From positions 1-40,680 of IMG/VR virus record IMGVR_UViG_3300022934_004133: a stretch of 40,680 bases of DNA; one strand, given 5' to 3'. Below the pieces are notes generated by a model. That model saw only the letters and a list, made by a program, of their open reading frames with translations, did no database searches and was not told where the DNA came from. Source of the stretch: a virus. Below are positions 25,722-34,611 of the stretch, piece by piece. Position 1 is the stretch's first letter. Each line of letters begins with the position of its first letter. The translations under genes were made by a program, and so were the position numbers.

Positions 25722-26751
25722 AATACTAGATAGGTTTGAATTACTTTATCCGGATGATGAGCGGGTAAGTAATTTACGCAGGGCTTATGTAGATAGAGAT
25801 TTGTATACGATCTTTAAAATAGTAGATGCACCTGAAGATTTGCGTAAAGCCATACTAGAAAAAAATATGCACAGCCTTTTTAGAATTATTGGCGACCAGC
25901 AAATTAGCGGCAGCGCCGATGACTTAAGAGCAGCAGTTATAGATCAAAATATGTATGCTATTTTTAGGTTATTGTCCGACGCAGATGATTTAAAAAAGGC
26001 TGTGTGTAATGATAATATACACAGTATCTATAGATTGATCAATGCCGGAGATATTGCAAAAATAATCGAATATGATAATTATTGGGTGCTTTTTGATACT
26101 CTGCAGGAATATACAAAAAGCCAGTTTGTAGCTGCATTTAGATATATGTATAACGAAAAAATTGAGTTTGAAGAAGACTGTTTCAGTAGAGGACAGTTAG
26201 AAAGCAAACTTTGGCTTATTAATGAATTAGTTAAGGCTGATTTAGATCTAGGTGTAATATTTTTATGCGCAGGATGGTATGGCACATTGGCCACTATGAT
26301 GTTTGAAAATAATTTAAAATTTGAAAAAATAAGAAATTTTGATATTGATCCAACAACTGAAAAAATTGCAGAAATCTTTAATAGTCCGTGGGTTATTGAT
26401 GGTTGGAAATTTAAACACGTAGAGCAAGATATACATGATATCGACTTTGAAGAACATTGCTATACTGTTTCAAAGGGCGAAAATGACTTTGAAGCCTTAT
26501 GGGATTCTCCAGACACAATTATAAATACTAGTTGTGAACATATTGAAAATTTTAGTGATTGGTATGGTAAAATTCCTAAAGGTAAGTTAGTTGTTTTACA
26601 GTCAAACGATTATATGGACATAGAGGAACATGTCAATTGTTCACCTTCATTAAAAGATTTTAGTATATCTACGCCAATGGAGACAGTAATTTATGAAGGA
26701 GAACTTGGGTTGCATAATTATACAAGGTTTATGAAAATTGGATACAAATAA
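25705..26751 (+). CDS. SAM-dependent methyltransferase with N-terminal helical repeats
   Basis: A 348-residue protein with two parts. Residues ~25-130 carry five tandem helical units of about 24-28 residues with the pattern A-V/I-x3-N-M/I-H/Y-x-I/L-F/Y-R-hydrophobic (for example EKNMHSLFRIIGD, DQNMYAIFRLLSD, NDNIHSIYRLINA). The second part is a class I methyltransferase-like Rossmann domain: motif I is VIFLCAGWYGTLATMMF (184-200), followed by IRNFDIDPTTEKIAE with Asp213/Asp215 in the SAM ribose position; a later TIINTSCEHIENFSDW resembles motif IV. Start uses the ATG at 25705 with AGAGGAAT upstream. It overlaps the preceding and following genes. The methylated substrate is unknown; the repeat arm probably recognises a partner. 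Confidence 0.75.
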   Translation: MMQIYKILDRFELLYPDDERVSNLRRAYVDRDLYTIFKIVDAPEDLRKAILEKNMHSLFRIIGDQQISGSADDLRAAVIDQNMYAIFRLLSDADDLKKAVCNDNIHSIYRLINAGDIAKIIEYDNYWVLFDTLQEYTKSQFVAAFRYMYNEKIEFEEDCFSRGQLESKLWLINELVKADLDLGVIFLCAGWYGTLATMMFENNLKFEKIRNFDIDPTTEKIAEIFNSPWVIDGWKFKHVEQDIHDIDFEEHCYTVSKGENDFEALWDSPDTIINTSCEHIENFSDWYGKIPKGKLVVLQSNDYMDIEEHVNCSPSLKDFSISTPMETVIYEGELGLHNYTRFMKIGYK

Positions 26752-26962
26752 TCTTAGTATTAGGGAATTGCAAAAAGAAAGTGCAAGGGCATTAAGCACA
26801 ATGCAAGCAACTAATAATAATATTTGGCAATTCAATAAGAAAGCTCATCATAATAGTCATAAGTGGTATAAGGCCGTTATTGAATGGTATATAAATGAAT
26901 ATGGAGATTTGCCAAGTAAAGTTGGACCGGGTAAGGATGTTAAGTTAGTATACGATGTATAA
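26738..26962 (+). CDS. Small helical protein of unknown function
   Basis: A 74-residue frame that exactly fills the space between the methyltransferase and the next radical SAM gene and overlaps both (14 and 8 bases), which supports translation. The start would be TTG at 26738, with AAGG about 11 bases upstream; the alternative ATG at 26801 would give only 53 residues. The protein is basic and helical: ELQKESARALSTMQATNNN, then WQFNKKAHHNSHKWYKAVIEWYINEYG. No known motif. It is the smallest gene of this run and may be a partner protein, but the function cannot be told. Confidence 0.5.
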   Translation: MDTNNLSIRELQKESARALSTMQATNNNIWQFNKKAHHNSHKWYKAVIEWYINEYGDLPSKVGPGKDVKLVYDV

Positions 26963-28034
26963 GTATGAAGATATACGTGTAGTTCATTTAGAAAATACAC
27001 AAAATTGTCAGGCAAGTTGCCCAATGTGTGATCGTAATCAAAATGGCGGTGAAGTAAATCCACATATTGATTTAAGCGAACTAACACTTGAAGATTGTAA
27101 ACGTATATTCGAGCCTGAATTTATAAAACAGTTAAATACAATGTATATGTGCGGCAACTTAGGAGATCCTATTGTTGCACGAGATACACTAGAAATATTT
27201 CGCTACTTTAGACAATACAATAATAATATGTGGCTGAGTATGAATACAAATGCGGGGGCAAGAGATGAATCGTGGTGGACGGAATTGGCCGAAATATTTG
27301 GCCGTATGGGTGCTGTTATTTTTAGTGTGGATGGGCTTAGAGATACTAATGATGCCTATAGACAGGGTGTATCTTGGGATTCCGTTAGACGATCAATGAC
27401 AAGTTTTATTGCAGCAGGCGGTAGAGCTCGCTGGGATTATTTAATCTTTGAGCACAATCAACATCAGGTTGAAGAAGCTAGACGGTTAAGTGAAGAATGG
27501 GGATTTGAAAAATTTGTAGCAAAAAAGACAGGAAGATTTGTTACAGCCACCAGTGAAAAGAAAGAATCCCATCAAGCAGTAAATCGTAAAGGCGAAAAAA
27601 CTACACAGCTTAAAAAGCCTGTTGAAAAATATCAGAATGCAGCTATAAAACAATACGATAAAGTCAAAACAAAACATGGAACAATGGATGCATATTATGA
27701 CAGCGCAGAAATAAGTTGCAAAGTAAAAGATGAAGGAAGTCTTTTTATAACAGCAGAAGGACTAGCACTGCCATGTTGTTGGACCGCCGGGCGTATGTAT
27801 AAATGGTGGCATAAAGATCCTAAGGTTGAACAAGTTTGGAACTTTATTGATGACGTAGGCGGCAAAGATGCAATCAGTGCTAAAAAACATGGATTACGTG
27901 CAGTATTTGACACAGGCATATTTGATAATATAGAACGCAGCTGGAACAAACCAAGTTGTGCAGATGGCAAGTTAAAAGTGTGTAGTATGAAGTGCGGTGC
28001 GGAGTTTGACCCTTTTGCAGCGCAGTTTAAATAA
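26955..28034 (+). CDS. Radical SAM enzyme with C-terminal cysteine region (type B, copy 1)
   Basis: A 359-residue radical SAM protein. CxxxCxxC is near the N-terminus at C18-C22-C25 (NCQASCPMC). The GGEP loop is replaced by CGNLGDP (66-72), a form shared with the two other type B enzymes here. SVDGLRDTN (124-132) and a FEHNQHQVEEA segment (165-175) are also shared. The C-terminal part bears C255, a C274-C275 pair, C335, C343 and C347, consistent with a SPASM/twitch-type auxiliary cluster region. Substrate is unknown; such enzymes often act on peptides or carbohydrates. The stop overlaps by eight bases with the end of a convergent radical SAM gene. Confidence 0.88.
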   Translation: MYKYEDIRVVHLENTQNCQASCPMCDRNQNGGEVNPHIDLSELTLEDCKRIFEPEFIKQLNTMYMCGNLGDPIVARDTLEIFRYFRQYNNNMWLSMNTNAGARDESWWTELAEIFGRMGAVIFSVDGLRDTNDAYRQGVSWDSVRRSMTSFIAAGGRARWDYLIFEHNQHQVEEARRLSEEWGFEKFVAKKTGRFVTATSEKKESHQAVNRKGEKTTQLKKPVEKYQNAAIKQYDKVKTKHGTMDAYYDSAEISCKVKDEGSLFITAEGLALPCCWTAGRMYKWWHKDPKVEQVWNFIDDVGGKDAISAKKHGLRAVFDTGIFDNIERSWNKPSCADGKLKVCSMKCGAEFDPFAAQFK

Positions 28035-29277
28035 GAGATTGCAATTCAGGAAATGTTTGCATAAAACTTGTTCCTCTTAAGTAATCAAATTTTTCTATGC
28101 TTTGTGTAAAACGTTTTTTATATATTTCAATTTTATCAGAAGGAATAGTATAATTTAAAAACTTTTTTATACTGTGCATTTTGTATGCCCAGGCAAAATC
28201 GTTCTTTTTATATTGCATACTATCTAAGATATTATTTGCTTTTTCAAATAAATCTTTATTTGTTTGTAGTATTCTGGCACTAAATGTAACCGGTTCGCTC
28301 CATTGACCTAGCACCAAATGATCGTCGGAATCTAATTCATATCTATAGAAATCGTATAACTCTTGCATATGCAATGCATTAAAAACATTATAACATGTTT
28401 GTATATTGATTTCAACATTAGCAGATTTCAATCTATTATATGTGTGTTTCCATTTATCTTGTTTGAGTCCATACCTGATGTATTCTCCTCTTTCGCCGTG
28501 TAAGTCATGGCTGAGGGTAATGATAGCCTTTTTACCCCAGTTTGCCAAATATTGTTCAATTACATCTACGCTTTTGTATTTTGATATACTTCCATTAGTA
28601 TGGCTCCAAATACGAATGGTTTTATTTAACTGATTTTTAAGCAATACCTCTAGCAGTTCATGCACAGGTTCTTGCATAAATGGCTCGCCACCGTTTATAT
28701 GTAGAGTTTGTATAGTATCTTTGTGCTGCAAGATGTAGTCAATAATTTTATCATTGTTGTTTTGCCATTCATTTATGACTTTGGTATCTTCTGGCTTGCC
28801 ATGCAAAATATTATATGCACTTGAATATTTGCTAGCAATTGTGCTACTTAAATCGGCACTGCATCCCATACATGCAAAATTACATTTGTTGCTATATAAA
28901 ATATCTAACCATACAGGTTTTTGTGAATGTATAAAACCGTTTGTGTCTGTATTTAATACAGCATCAGTAATTGTAGGGAGTCCTAGTCTATTGTTATCAT
29001 ATCTTTCGTTAGCAATTTTACCTGTATTAGATTCTATGCCGGCACAATGCTTACATGCAGAATGAAATGTATTTTTAATTAAATTTTTCCTTATATCTTG
29101 TGCTGTATTGCTATTAATTATTTCTTCTAAAGTTTTGTTTTCATCTAGATTACCAATTGCAGTAGGCGATGCACAACAAACTCGTATTTCATTATACTGA
29201 CCTATATACACACTAGTAAAAGGCGCTGCACAAAATTTGTTTTGACCAATAATTTTCGGGTCTAAGAAGTTGCTCAT
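28027..29277 (-). CDS. Radical SAM enzyme with N-terminal twitch-like domain (type A, copy 2, minus strand)
   Basis: A 416-residue radical SAM protein. The N-terminal cysteine region shows FCAAPF (C16), VCC (C34, C35) and SACKHC (C75, C78), the usual spacing of the twitch-type family. The core motif is C132-C136-C139 (KCNFACMGC) and the SAM loop is GGEP at 196-199. It is the only radical SAM gene of the island on the minus strand and is convergent with one and divergent from another. No Shine-Dalgarno precedes the ATG at 29277. Instead AATAAATA (late-type) lies so close that transcription would start at the A of the ATG. Reaction and substrate unknown. Confidence 0.88.
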   Translation of the reverse strand: MSNFLDPKIIGQNKFCAAPFTSVYIGQYNEIRVCCASPTAIGNLDENKTLEEIINSNTAQDIRKNLIKNTFHSACKHCAGIESNTGKIANERYDNNRLGLPTITDAVLNTDTNGFIHSQKPVWLDILYSNKCNFACMGCSADLSSTIASKYSSAYNILHGKPEDTKVINEWQNNNDKIIDYILQHKDTIQTLHINGGEPFMQEPVHELLEVLLKNQLNKTIRIWSHTNGSISKYKSVDVIEQYLANWGKKAIITLSHDLHGERGEYIRYGLKQDKWKHTYNRLKSANVEINIQTCYNVFNALHMQELYDFYRYELDSDDHLVLGQWSEPVTFSARILQTNKDLFEKANNILDSMQYKKNDFAWAYKMHSIKKFLNYTIPSDKIEIYKKRFTQSIEKFDYLRGTSFMQTFPELQSLI

Positions 29278-29281
29278 AAAT

Positions 29282-29289
29282 ATATTTAT
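29282..29289 (-). promoter_or_regulatory. Possible late promoter AATAAATA for a leaderless start
   Basis: On the minus strand AATAAATA is followed by exactly five bases and then the ATG at 29277, placing a T4-type late start on the A of the ATG. The area is A/T-only and partly palindromic, so a chance match is possible. A CATAAATA also reads on the plus strand at 29276-29283, towards the gene at 29304. Confidence 0.35.
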
Positions 29290-29303
29290 TAAATGCGTAT
29301 ATT

Positions 29304-30353
29304 ATGATAAAAAAAGTCGAACTAGAAATAACCAGTGATTGTAATGCTGCCTGTCCTGGCTGTGCAAGAACACTTAATAAAGATTTACTGAGAATACAAA
29401 GTTTTTCGCTGCAAGATTTGCAGAGGATATTTCCTGCTGACAGTTATGCAGGTGTTGAATTTAAATTTTGCGGAGTTCTCGGTGATCCTATAGTCAATCC
29501 AGATTGCCTTGAAATGACTCGTTATTTGGTTGACAAAGGCGGATATGTAGAATTTAGCACAAATGGGGGATATAATACAGCCGATTGGTGGCAACAATTA
29601 GGAAATATTGCAACACAATACCCAGGCTTATTACATATCCATTTTTGCATAGATGGCCATGCAGAAACCAATCATATATATCGTGTAAATACCAAATGGA
29701 ATATAATAGAGCGAAACATAGAGGCTTTTTCAAAGTCGGCTCCTGCCCAACATGCAACATGGATTTATATTATATTTGACCATAACGAGCATGAATTAGA
29801 AAATGCAAAAAAACATGCAAACAAATTGCAATTTCATTTTGCTACTCGCACAGGTATGCGTAACAGTTACCATCAGTGGATTTCGCAGATAGGAAAAAAG
29901 AATGACAAAATTACAAAAAAAATTACCACAACCGGAAATAAAGAACACAGTAAAAAATCCGTAGTAAAAGATCTAGATAAATTCATTCAGCAATATAAAA
30001 GCAGTAAAGTTGACAAAATACAAACAGAAAATATTATAAATTCTATTGTATGTAAATACATACACGAAGGCGAGATTTTTATTGCTAGCGACCAGACTAT
30101 GTGGCCTTGTTGTTTTTTATGGGATAGTGCATTTAAAAACAAAGAAGACATTGTTACTAAATTAAATAATTTCGAACCTAATTGGAATAGTCTAAAGCAT
30201 TATAGTATTGATGAAATAAGACAGCACCCTTGGTTTGCCAAACTTTTATCTGCTAGTTGGGATCCTAATCATGAACTGCATTTTACAAGATGTGTAAGGA
30301 CCTGTGCAAAAAACAAAGCCTATCATAACGAAATAAACTACGTAGATAATTAG
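29304..30353 (+). CDS. Radical SAM enzyme with C-terminal cysteine region (type B, copy 2)
   Basis: A 349-residue radical SAM protein closely parallel to the genes at 26955 and 37524. Core CxxxCxxC at C13-C17-C20 (DCNAACPGC); CGVLGDP at 56-62 replaces GGEP; FCIDGHAETN (114-123) and FDHNEHELENA (158-168) match the shared type B segments. The C-terminal region has C250, the C269-C270 pair, C330 and C334, likely holding an auxiliary cluster. The middle (about 195-245) is a lysine-rich linker, also seen in copy 1. No clear Shine-Dalgarno precedes the ATG. It opens the long plus-strand run of ten coupled genes ending at 38489. Confidence 0.88.
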   Translation: MIKKVELEITSDCNAACPGCARTLNKDLLRIQSFSLQDLQRIFPADSYAGVEFKFCGVLGDPIVNPDCLEMTRYLVDKGGYVEFSTNGGYNTADWWQQLGNIATQYPGLLHIHFCIDGHAETNHIYRVNTKWNIIERNIEAFSKSAPAQHATWIYIIFDHNEHELENAKKHANKLQFHFATRTGMRNSYHQWISQIGKKNDKITKKITTTGNKEHSKKSVVKDLDKFIQQYKSSKVDKIQTENIINSIVCKYIHEGEIFIASDQTMWPCCFLWDSAFKNKEDIVTKLNNFEPNWNSLKHYSIDEIRQHPWFAKLLSASWDPNHELHFTRCVRTCAKNKAYHNEINYVDN

Positions 30354-30365
30354 GTAAGTAATATT

Positions 30366-31760
30366 ATGAGCAGAGTTAGCGACACATTTTGCATTTTACC
30401 CTGGGTGCATTTAAGCACAAGGCCTGATGGAAGTATGCGGGTTTGTTGCACAGCAAATGCAAGCAGCGTCGGCCCTACAAACGATAAAGAACATGGTGGA
30501 CAAGTTGGTATTCTTAAGACTGATGACGGCAAGCCAAACAATCTTAATGTAACAGATTTTCAAACTGCATGGAATAGCAAGTATATGAAAAATGTGCGCA
30601 AGCAAATGATGAATGGCGAAAAGCATCCTAGTTGTTTGAAGTGCTACAAAGAAGAAGCAGCAGGCCATAATTCAAAACGCATGTGGGAAACTGCCTATTG
30701 GAGCCAGCGCACTGATGTAGACGAGCTTATTGCAAATACAACAGAGGATGGCGAAGTTCCACCTAATCTGGCATATATAGATTTGCGTTTCGGAACAAAA
30801 TGTCAACTGGCATGTGTGATGTGTAGTCCACATGATAGTTCAGGCTGGATCAAAGACTACAAAAAGATTTTTCCCTCTGTGCAGAATGAAAGTCTAAAAG
30901 AGACAATGCAATGGCAAGACAAAGGCAGCACAAACGGCAGTAGTTATAATTGGCACAAACAGAACCCTATGTTCTGGAATCAGTTTTATGAGCAGATGCC
31001 AAGTATGCAGCAAATTTATTTTGCAGGCGGCGAAAGCCTAATTATAGAGGAACATTATGAAATACTTGAACATGCAATTAAAATGGGATATGCAAAAGAT
31101 CTGGAAATTCGATATAACAGTAACGGAGTTGAGTGGAGAGAAGATTTATTTGATTTATGGAAAGAATTTAAACTTGTAAGGTTTCATTATAGTGTAGATA
31201 GCATACACGAGATGAATGACTATATACGTTACCCAAGTAAATGGAAACGCACAGAAGAAGTATTTCATAAATTAGACAAAGAAACAAGCAATAATGTTGA
31301 GATTACCATTGCATGTGCAGTGCAAGCACTGAACATATATTACTTGCCAGATTTTATCAAATGGAAACTAGAACAAAAATTTAGTAAAATAAACATGTGG
31401 CCTTTTGGTGCAGGAGGCATAAATTATCATTTTGTTTACCATCCACCGCACTTAAATGTAAAAGTGTTACCCGAATGGTTCAAAGCAAAAGTGCGTAAAA
31501 AGTATGAAGAGTTTTATCCTTGGTGGCAAGAAAACTGGGAGTTGGGTATTCCTAGTTGGCACAAAGGCAAAATAACCAAAGAAATGTTTGATGCTGCACC
31601 TTATGGTATAAAACGATTAAAAGGTATGTTATCATTCATGGAAAGCGAAGACTGGAGTATACGATTGCCTGAAATGAAAGAGTTTTTAGATTTATGTGAC
31701 AAACAGCGTGGTATAACTTTTGACGAAACTTTTCCTGAAATGAAGGATATATTCAAATGA
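30366..31760 (+). CDS. Radical SAM enzyme with N-terminal twitch-like domain (type A, copy 3)
   Basis: A 464-residue radical SAM protein and the clearest match to the marine-phage twitch-type family: FCILPWVHLSTRPDGSMRVCC at the start gives C9 and C27-C28, with SCLKC (C90, C93) closing the N-terminal cysteine region. The core motif is C146-C150-C153 (KCQLACVMC). The SAM loop reads GGES (221-224) rather than GGEP. The C-terminal 150 residues are Trp/Lys-rich. Shine-Dalgarno AGGTAAG precedes the ATG by about nine bases. It overlaps the SGNH-like gene by four bases (ATGA). The substrate is unknown. Confidence 0.9.
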   Translation: MSRVSDTFCILPWVHLSTRPDGSMRVCCTANASSVGPTNDKEHGGQVGILKTDDGKPNNLNVTDFQTAWNSKYMKNVRKQMMNGEKHPSCLKCYKEEAAGHNSKRMWETAYWSQRTDVDELIANTTEDGEVPPNLAYIDLRFGTKCQLACVMCSPHDSSGWIKDYKKIFPSVQNESLKETMQWQDKGSTNGSSYNWHKQNPMFWNQFYEQMPSMQQIYFAGGESLIIEEHYEILEHAIKMGYAKDLEIRYNSNGVEWREDLFDLWKEFKLVRFHYSVDSIHEMNDYIRYPSKWKRTEEVFHKLDKETSNNVEITIACAVQALNIYYLPDFIKWKLEQKFSKINMWPFGAGGINYHFVYHPPHLNVKVLPEWFKAKVRKKYEEFYPWWQENWELGIPSWHKGKITKEMFDAAPYGIKRLKGMLSFMESEDWSIRLPEMKEFLDLCDKQRGITFDETFPEMKDIFK

Positions 31761-32374
31761 AAATAGCAATATTTGGTTGTAGTTATACACACGGTGTTCC
31801 AGAAATAGATAATGGAATATCTTGGGTAAAAATACTCAGCACAAAATATCCAAATATACAATTCGATAATTATGCCTTTATGGGCTCTAGTGTTTTGTTC
31901 CAAATTAATTTGTTTAGGCAATTAAAATTTAAATATGATAAAATTATTTTTCAAATAACCACTCCTGGTAGAATCACTTATTGGCTATCGGATAAAAAAG
32001 AGTTTTTAAACAATAGGACAATTATTAACAATTATTCTTATTTTAATTACAGCTTAGAGGATATACAAGTTGTCACTCCGGCTATTTTAAATCAATTTAA
32101 ATTATCGTCACCTTTTTGGAAAACAGATAAAGGTAAAAGACAATATGCACAGCTACATTATGGTAAGCTAAACCATGAATTAATTGATTGCGAACATGAG
32201 ATTTATCAAGATTATGTCAAAGCAAATACAGATTTTTGTTTTACCCAAAAAAATATTGTAGAAGAGTGTAACAAAGATTTTAAAAAAGACTGGGCCGGTC
32301 ATTTTTATACAGATGGACATAAATGGCAGGCTGATTGGGTAGAAAGCCATTGCAAAGAAAAGGGCATATTATAA
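31757..32374 (+). CDS. SGNH/GDSL hydrolase-like protein
   Basis: A 205-residue protein. The first strand and turn, KIAIFGCSYTHG, fit block I of SGNH hydrolases, with Ser9 as the candidate nucleophile (GCSYT in place of GDS). A conserved Gly-Ser pair follows in NYAFMGSSVLFQIN (block II-like), and the end has FYTDGHKWQADWV with Asp186 and His188 as the candidate catalytic pair, though the usual spacing is DxxH. Such proteins are esterases, lipases or carbohydrate O-acetyl esterases/transferases. An Asn of block III is not certain. Shine-Dalgarno AAGGAT lies eight bases upstream. Stop and next start overlap (TAATG). A role in trimming or acylating the pathway product is plausible but unproved. 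Confidence 0.6.
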   Translation: MKIAIFGCSYTHGVPEIDNGISWVKILSTKYPNIQFDNYAFMGSSVLFQINLFRQLKFKYDKIIFQITTPGRITYWLSDKKEFLNNRTIINNYSYFNYSLEDIQVVTPAILNQFKLSSPFWKTDKGKRQYAQLHYGKLNHELIDCEHEIYQDYVKANTDFCFTQKNIVEECNKDFKKDWAGHFYTDGHKWQADWVESHCKEKGIL

Positions 32375-33225
32375 TGTTTGAGCTTGGAAACGGAATAGAT
32401 ATATCAGCTGTAAAAAGCAAACGCTTTGGCCAAGTTATGGAGTTCTATAATCGTATAGGATTTTTTGATCGATTTCCCCATTTTACAGTAAATGGATTTC
32501 CAATATACTTTGACATTACTAAAAAAAGAATTGGTATAAATTTAAGTTCGGGAGCAGATAGCACCTTGTTAGCATACTTGCTTTGCGAAGCTATCAAAAA
32601 AACAGATTGTGATATAAAAATATTTCCTATTACATTTGCACGCCACTGGGAACATAATAAATGGAACGAAGATGCTAAAACAGCAGTGTATGAAGATCTT
32701 GCAGAGAGATATCCGCAGATTATACAACCTCAACTTTGGACAATGTTGCCAACTGCATATGAGTTTACACCTGTTAGCATGTTAATGTTCAACGATGATT
32801 ATACAAAACCAAGAGAATTAATTGAAATGGATGCAAAAATAGAATTGTTTCATTTTATGGAGTATAATACCTGGGCAGCAAGACATTATGAATTAGGAGT
32901 AATGTATAATGGTAGTAATGTTGTGCCTGAAGTAGAACTTTCGTCTATGCCTGTTCATAGAAAACACGAAACTTTGACAGCAGGTGATCAGCTAGAGGTA
33001 GTTGCGCCAATTGAAAAGTTTGGTGCAAATTTTGTGCAGGCAAATCCTTTTGGTTTGATTGAAAAGGATTGGGTTATTGCACATTATGATTATTTCGGTA
33101 TCACAGATTTATTAGAAAAAACAGTGAGTTGCGAAGCAACACTTCATGGTTGCGGAGCATGTTTTCATTGTGATGAAAGGGCTTGGGCTATAAAAAATAA
33201 AAATAGGATTTTAGATGCATTATGA
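32374..33225 (+). CDS. QueC-like PP-loop ATPase, copy 1 (altered P-loop)
   Basis: A 283-residue protein starting at the ATG overlapping the upstream stop; the longer frame from 32335 would start inside the SGNH gene. It carries an N-type ATP-pyrophosphatase loop, INLSSGADSTLL (residues 56-66), where the usual SGGxDS is SSGADS. The C-terminus has C253, C260, C263 and C266 (SCEATLHGCGACFHCDER), the zinc-binding arrangement of QueC. QueC activates a carboxylate with ATP and converts it with ammonia to a nitrile (preQ0). No QueD, FolE or clear QueE is seen here, so the substrate may be something other than a 7-deazaguanine. The paralogue at 33787 keeps the canonical loop. Confidence 0.8.
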   Translation: MFELGNGIDISAVKSKRFGQVMEFYNRIGFFDRFPHFTVNGFPIYFDITKKRIGINLSSGADSTLLAYLLCEAIKKTDCDIKIFPITFARHWEHNKWNEDAKTAVYEDLAERYPQIIQPQLWTMLPTAYEFTPVSMLMFNDDYTKPRELIEMDAKIELFHFMEYNTWAARHYELGVMYNGSNVVPEVELSSMPVHRKHETLTAGDQLEVVAPIEKFGANFVQANPFGLIEKDWVIAHYDYFGITDLLEKTVSCEATLHGCGACFHCDERAWAIKNKNRILDAL

Positions 33226-33794
33226 ACTCCAGCATTGTAACTGTCAATCTATATAGCGGTAGGAAATTACACGAATATTATAATCCGCATACTTGGGATA
33301 CTTTCTGGAATACAATTAAACATTTAAAATATGCTGACAAAGTTCATTTAGTATGTTATATTGGTATTGTGCAATTAATGGAATTATCTGATTTAGTCAA
33401 AGCAGTAATAGATTTGGAGTGTGATACAGTGCAGTTTGTAATATTAGAAAAGGAACAAAATCCTGCATTGTTATATGAAAAATTTGAGTCACATGTCAAC
33501 GGAGAAATTGCGATTGCAAAAAATATTGTAAAAAAATTTACAAACAAACGCTATCAAAATTTTAATGAAACAAAATTATTAAACACATATAACAATAATA
33601 CTTGGGATGATGTTGTAGCACTTAAAAATTTATTAATAAGTTTAGAAGAATTATTCCAAAATCCTGTAAAAAACAGTGACGAATATTGGAGACAATTCAC
33701 AGATATGTTAGTAAGCAATTTAGAAACTAAAAATATAAACGATTATGTAGATAGTTATAAACTAGTTGGAGGCGAAATATATTCAAATGTTTGA
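33222..33794 (+). CDS. Unknown protein between the two QueC-like genes
   Basis: A 190-residue protein that I do not recognise. It begins with SIVTVNLYSGRKLHEYYNPHTWDTFW and has a buried-looking strand KVHLVCYIGIVQLMEL (about 40-55) and VQFVILEKE (70-78); from residue ~85 it becomes helical and Asn/Lys-rich. The alternation of strand and helix suggests a small alpha/beta protein without a visible nucleotide-binding loop. It overlaps both PP-loop genes (4 and 8 bases), so the three are made together, and it may be a subunit or partner. Function cannot be assigned. Confidence 0.6.
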   Translation: MNSSIVTVNLYSGRKLHEYYNPHTWDTFWNTIKHLKYADKVHLVCYIGIVQLMELSDLVKAVIDLECDTVQFVILEKEQNPALLYEKFESHVNGEIAIAKNIVKKFTNKRYQNFNETKLLNTYNNNTWDDVVALKNLLISLEELFQNPVKNSDEYWRQFTDMLVSNLETKNINDYVDSYKLVGGEIYSNV

Positions 33795-34611
33795 ACAAAA
33801 CAATAAACTATATGACAAATTGCACAAAGATTTGATACGAACAAATATAAATGGATTAGACATAATGTTTGATTCAAAATGGAAGCGTATTGGCGTAAAT
33901 TTGAGCGGCGGCGCTGATAGTTGTTTGCTTACTTATTTGCTCTGTAAAATTATATCGGATAATAATTTAGATACAAAGATTGATGTAATTACATATCAAC
34001 GATGTTGGGAAACTAGACCATGGCAAGGGTATGTAAGTTTAGAAGTTTATAATTATCTATGTAATTTATTCCCAAATATATTAGCAAATAGATATACTAC
34101 TTTTATACCTCCAGAATTGGAACACGGTGCTATTGGTCCTATAATAAACGGCAGAAGTGTGGACCAAGTAATTGTTGGTAGTTTTAATAAATTTGCATCA
34201 TGGAATTATAACTTAGATGCAGTTTTTAATGCAACTAGTAAAAATCCAGATGATACTCGCAGTGATCGTATGCAAAATAGAGATAAAGATGCAGCAGACG
34301 GAAAGCTAATAGACTTGTGGATTTATGCAAATAAACTTAATACAGTATTTGCTCATCCTTTTAGATTTGTAAAAAAAGATTGGATTGTAGCTCAGTATCA
34401 TATTTTTGAGATTTTAGATTTATATAATACAACACGCAGTTGTGAAGGAGATATAAATCATAATCATGCAGTATCTGATGTTTGCAAGGATTTTACAGAA
34501 TATTCAGACGGTATGCATATTCCAATATGTAACGAATGTTGGTGGTGCGAAGAAAGAACCTGGGCAGAATCGCAAGTTGAAAATGTAATTAAGGAAATAT
34601 ATGAGCTTTGA
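33787..34611 (+). CDS. QueC-like PP-loop ATPase, copy 2
   Basis: A 274-residue protein. The ATG at 33787 is preferred over the TTG at 33766; GGAGG lies about 13 bases upstream and the ATG overlaps the previous stop. It has the canonical PP-loop, VNLSGGADSCLL (SGGADS 40-45), and the QueC-type zinc cysteines at C219, C248, C251 and C254 (ICNECWWCEERTWA), with a longer insert between the first two than in copy 1. Both copies share a KRIGxNL strand before the loop and an IxxKDWxxAxY segment near residue 200. It should activate a carboxylate with ATP. The role beside several radical SAM enzymes is unknown. Confidence 0.82.
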   Translation: MFEQNNKLYDKLHKDLIRTNINGLDIMFDSKWKRIGVNLSGGADSCLLTYLLCKIISDNNLDTKIDVITYQRCWETRPWQGYVSLEVYNYLCNLFPNILANRYTTFIPPELEHGAIGPIINGRSVDQVIVGSFNKFASWNYNLDAVFNATSKNPDDTRSDRMQNRDKDAADGKLIDLWIYANKLNTVFAHPFRFVKKDWIVAQYHIFEILDLYNTTRSCEGDINHNHAVSDVCKDFTEYSDGMHIPICNECWWCEERTWAESQVENVIKEIYEL

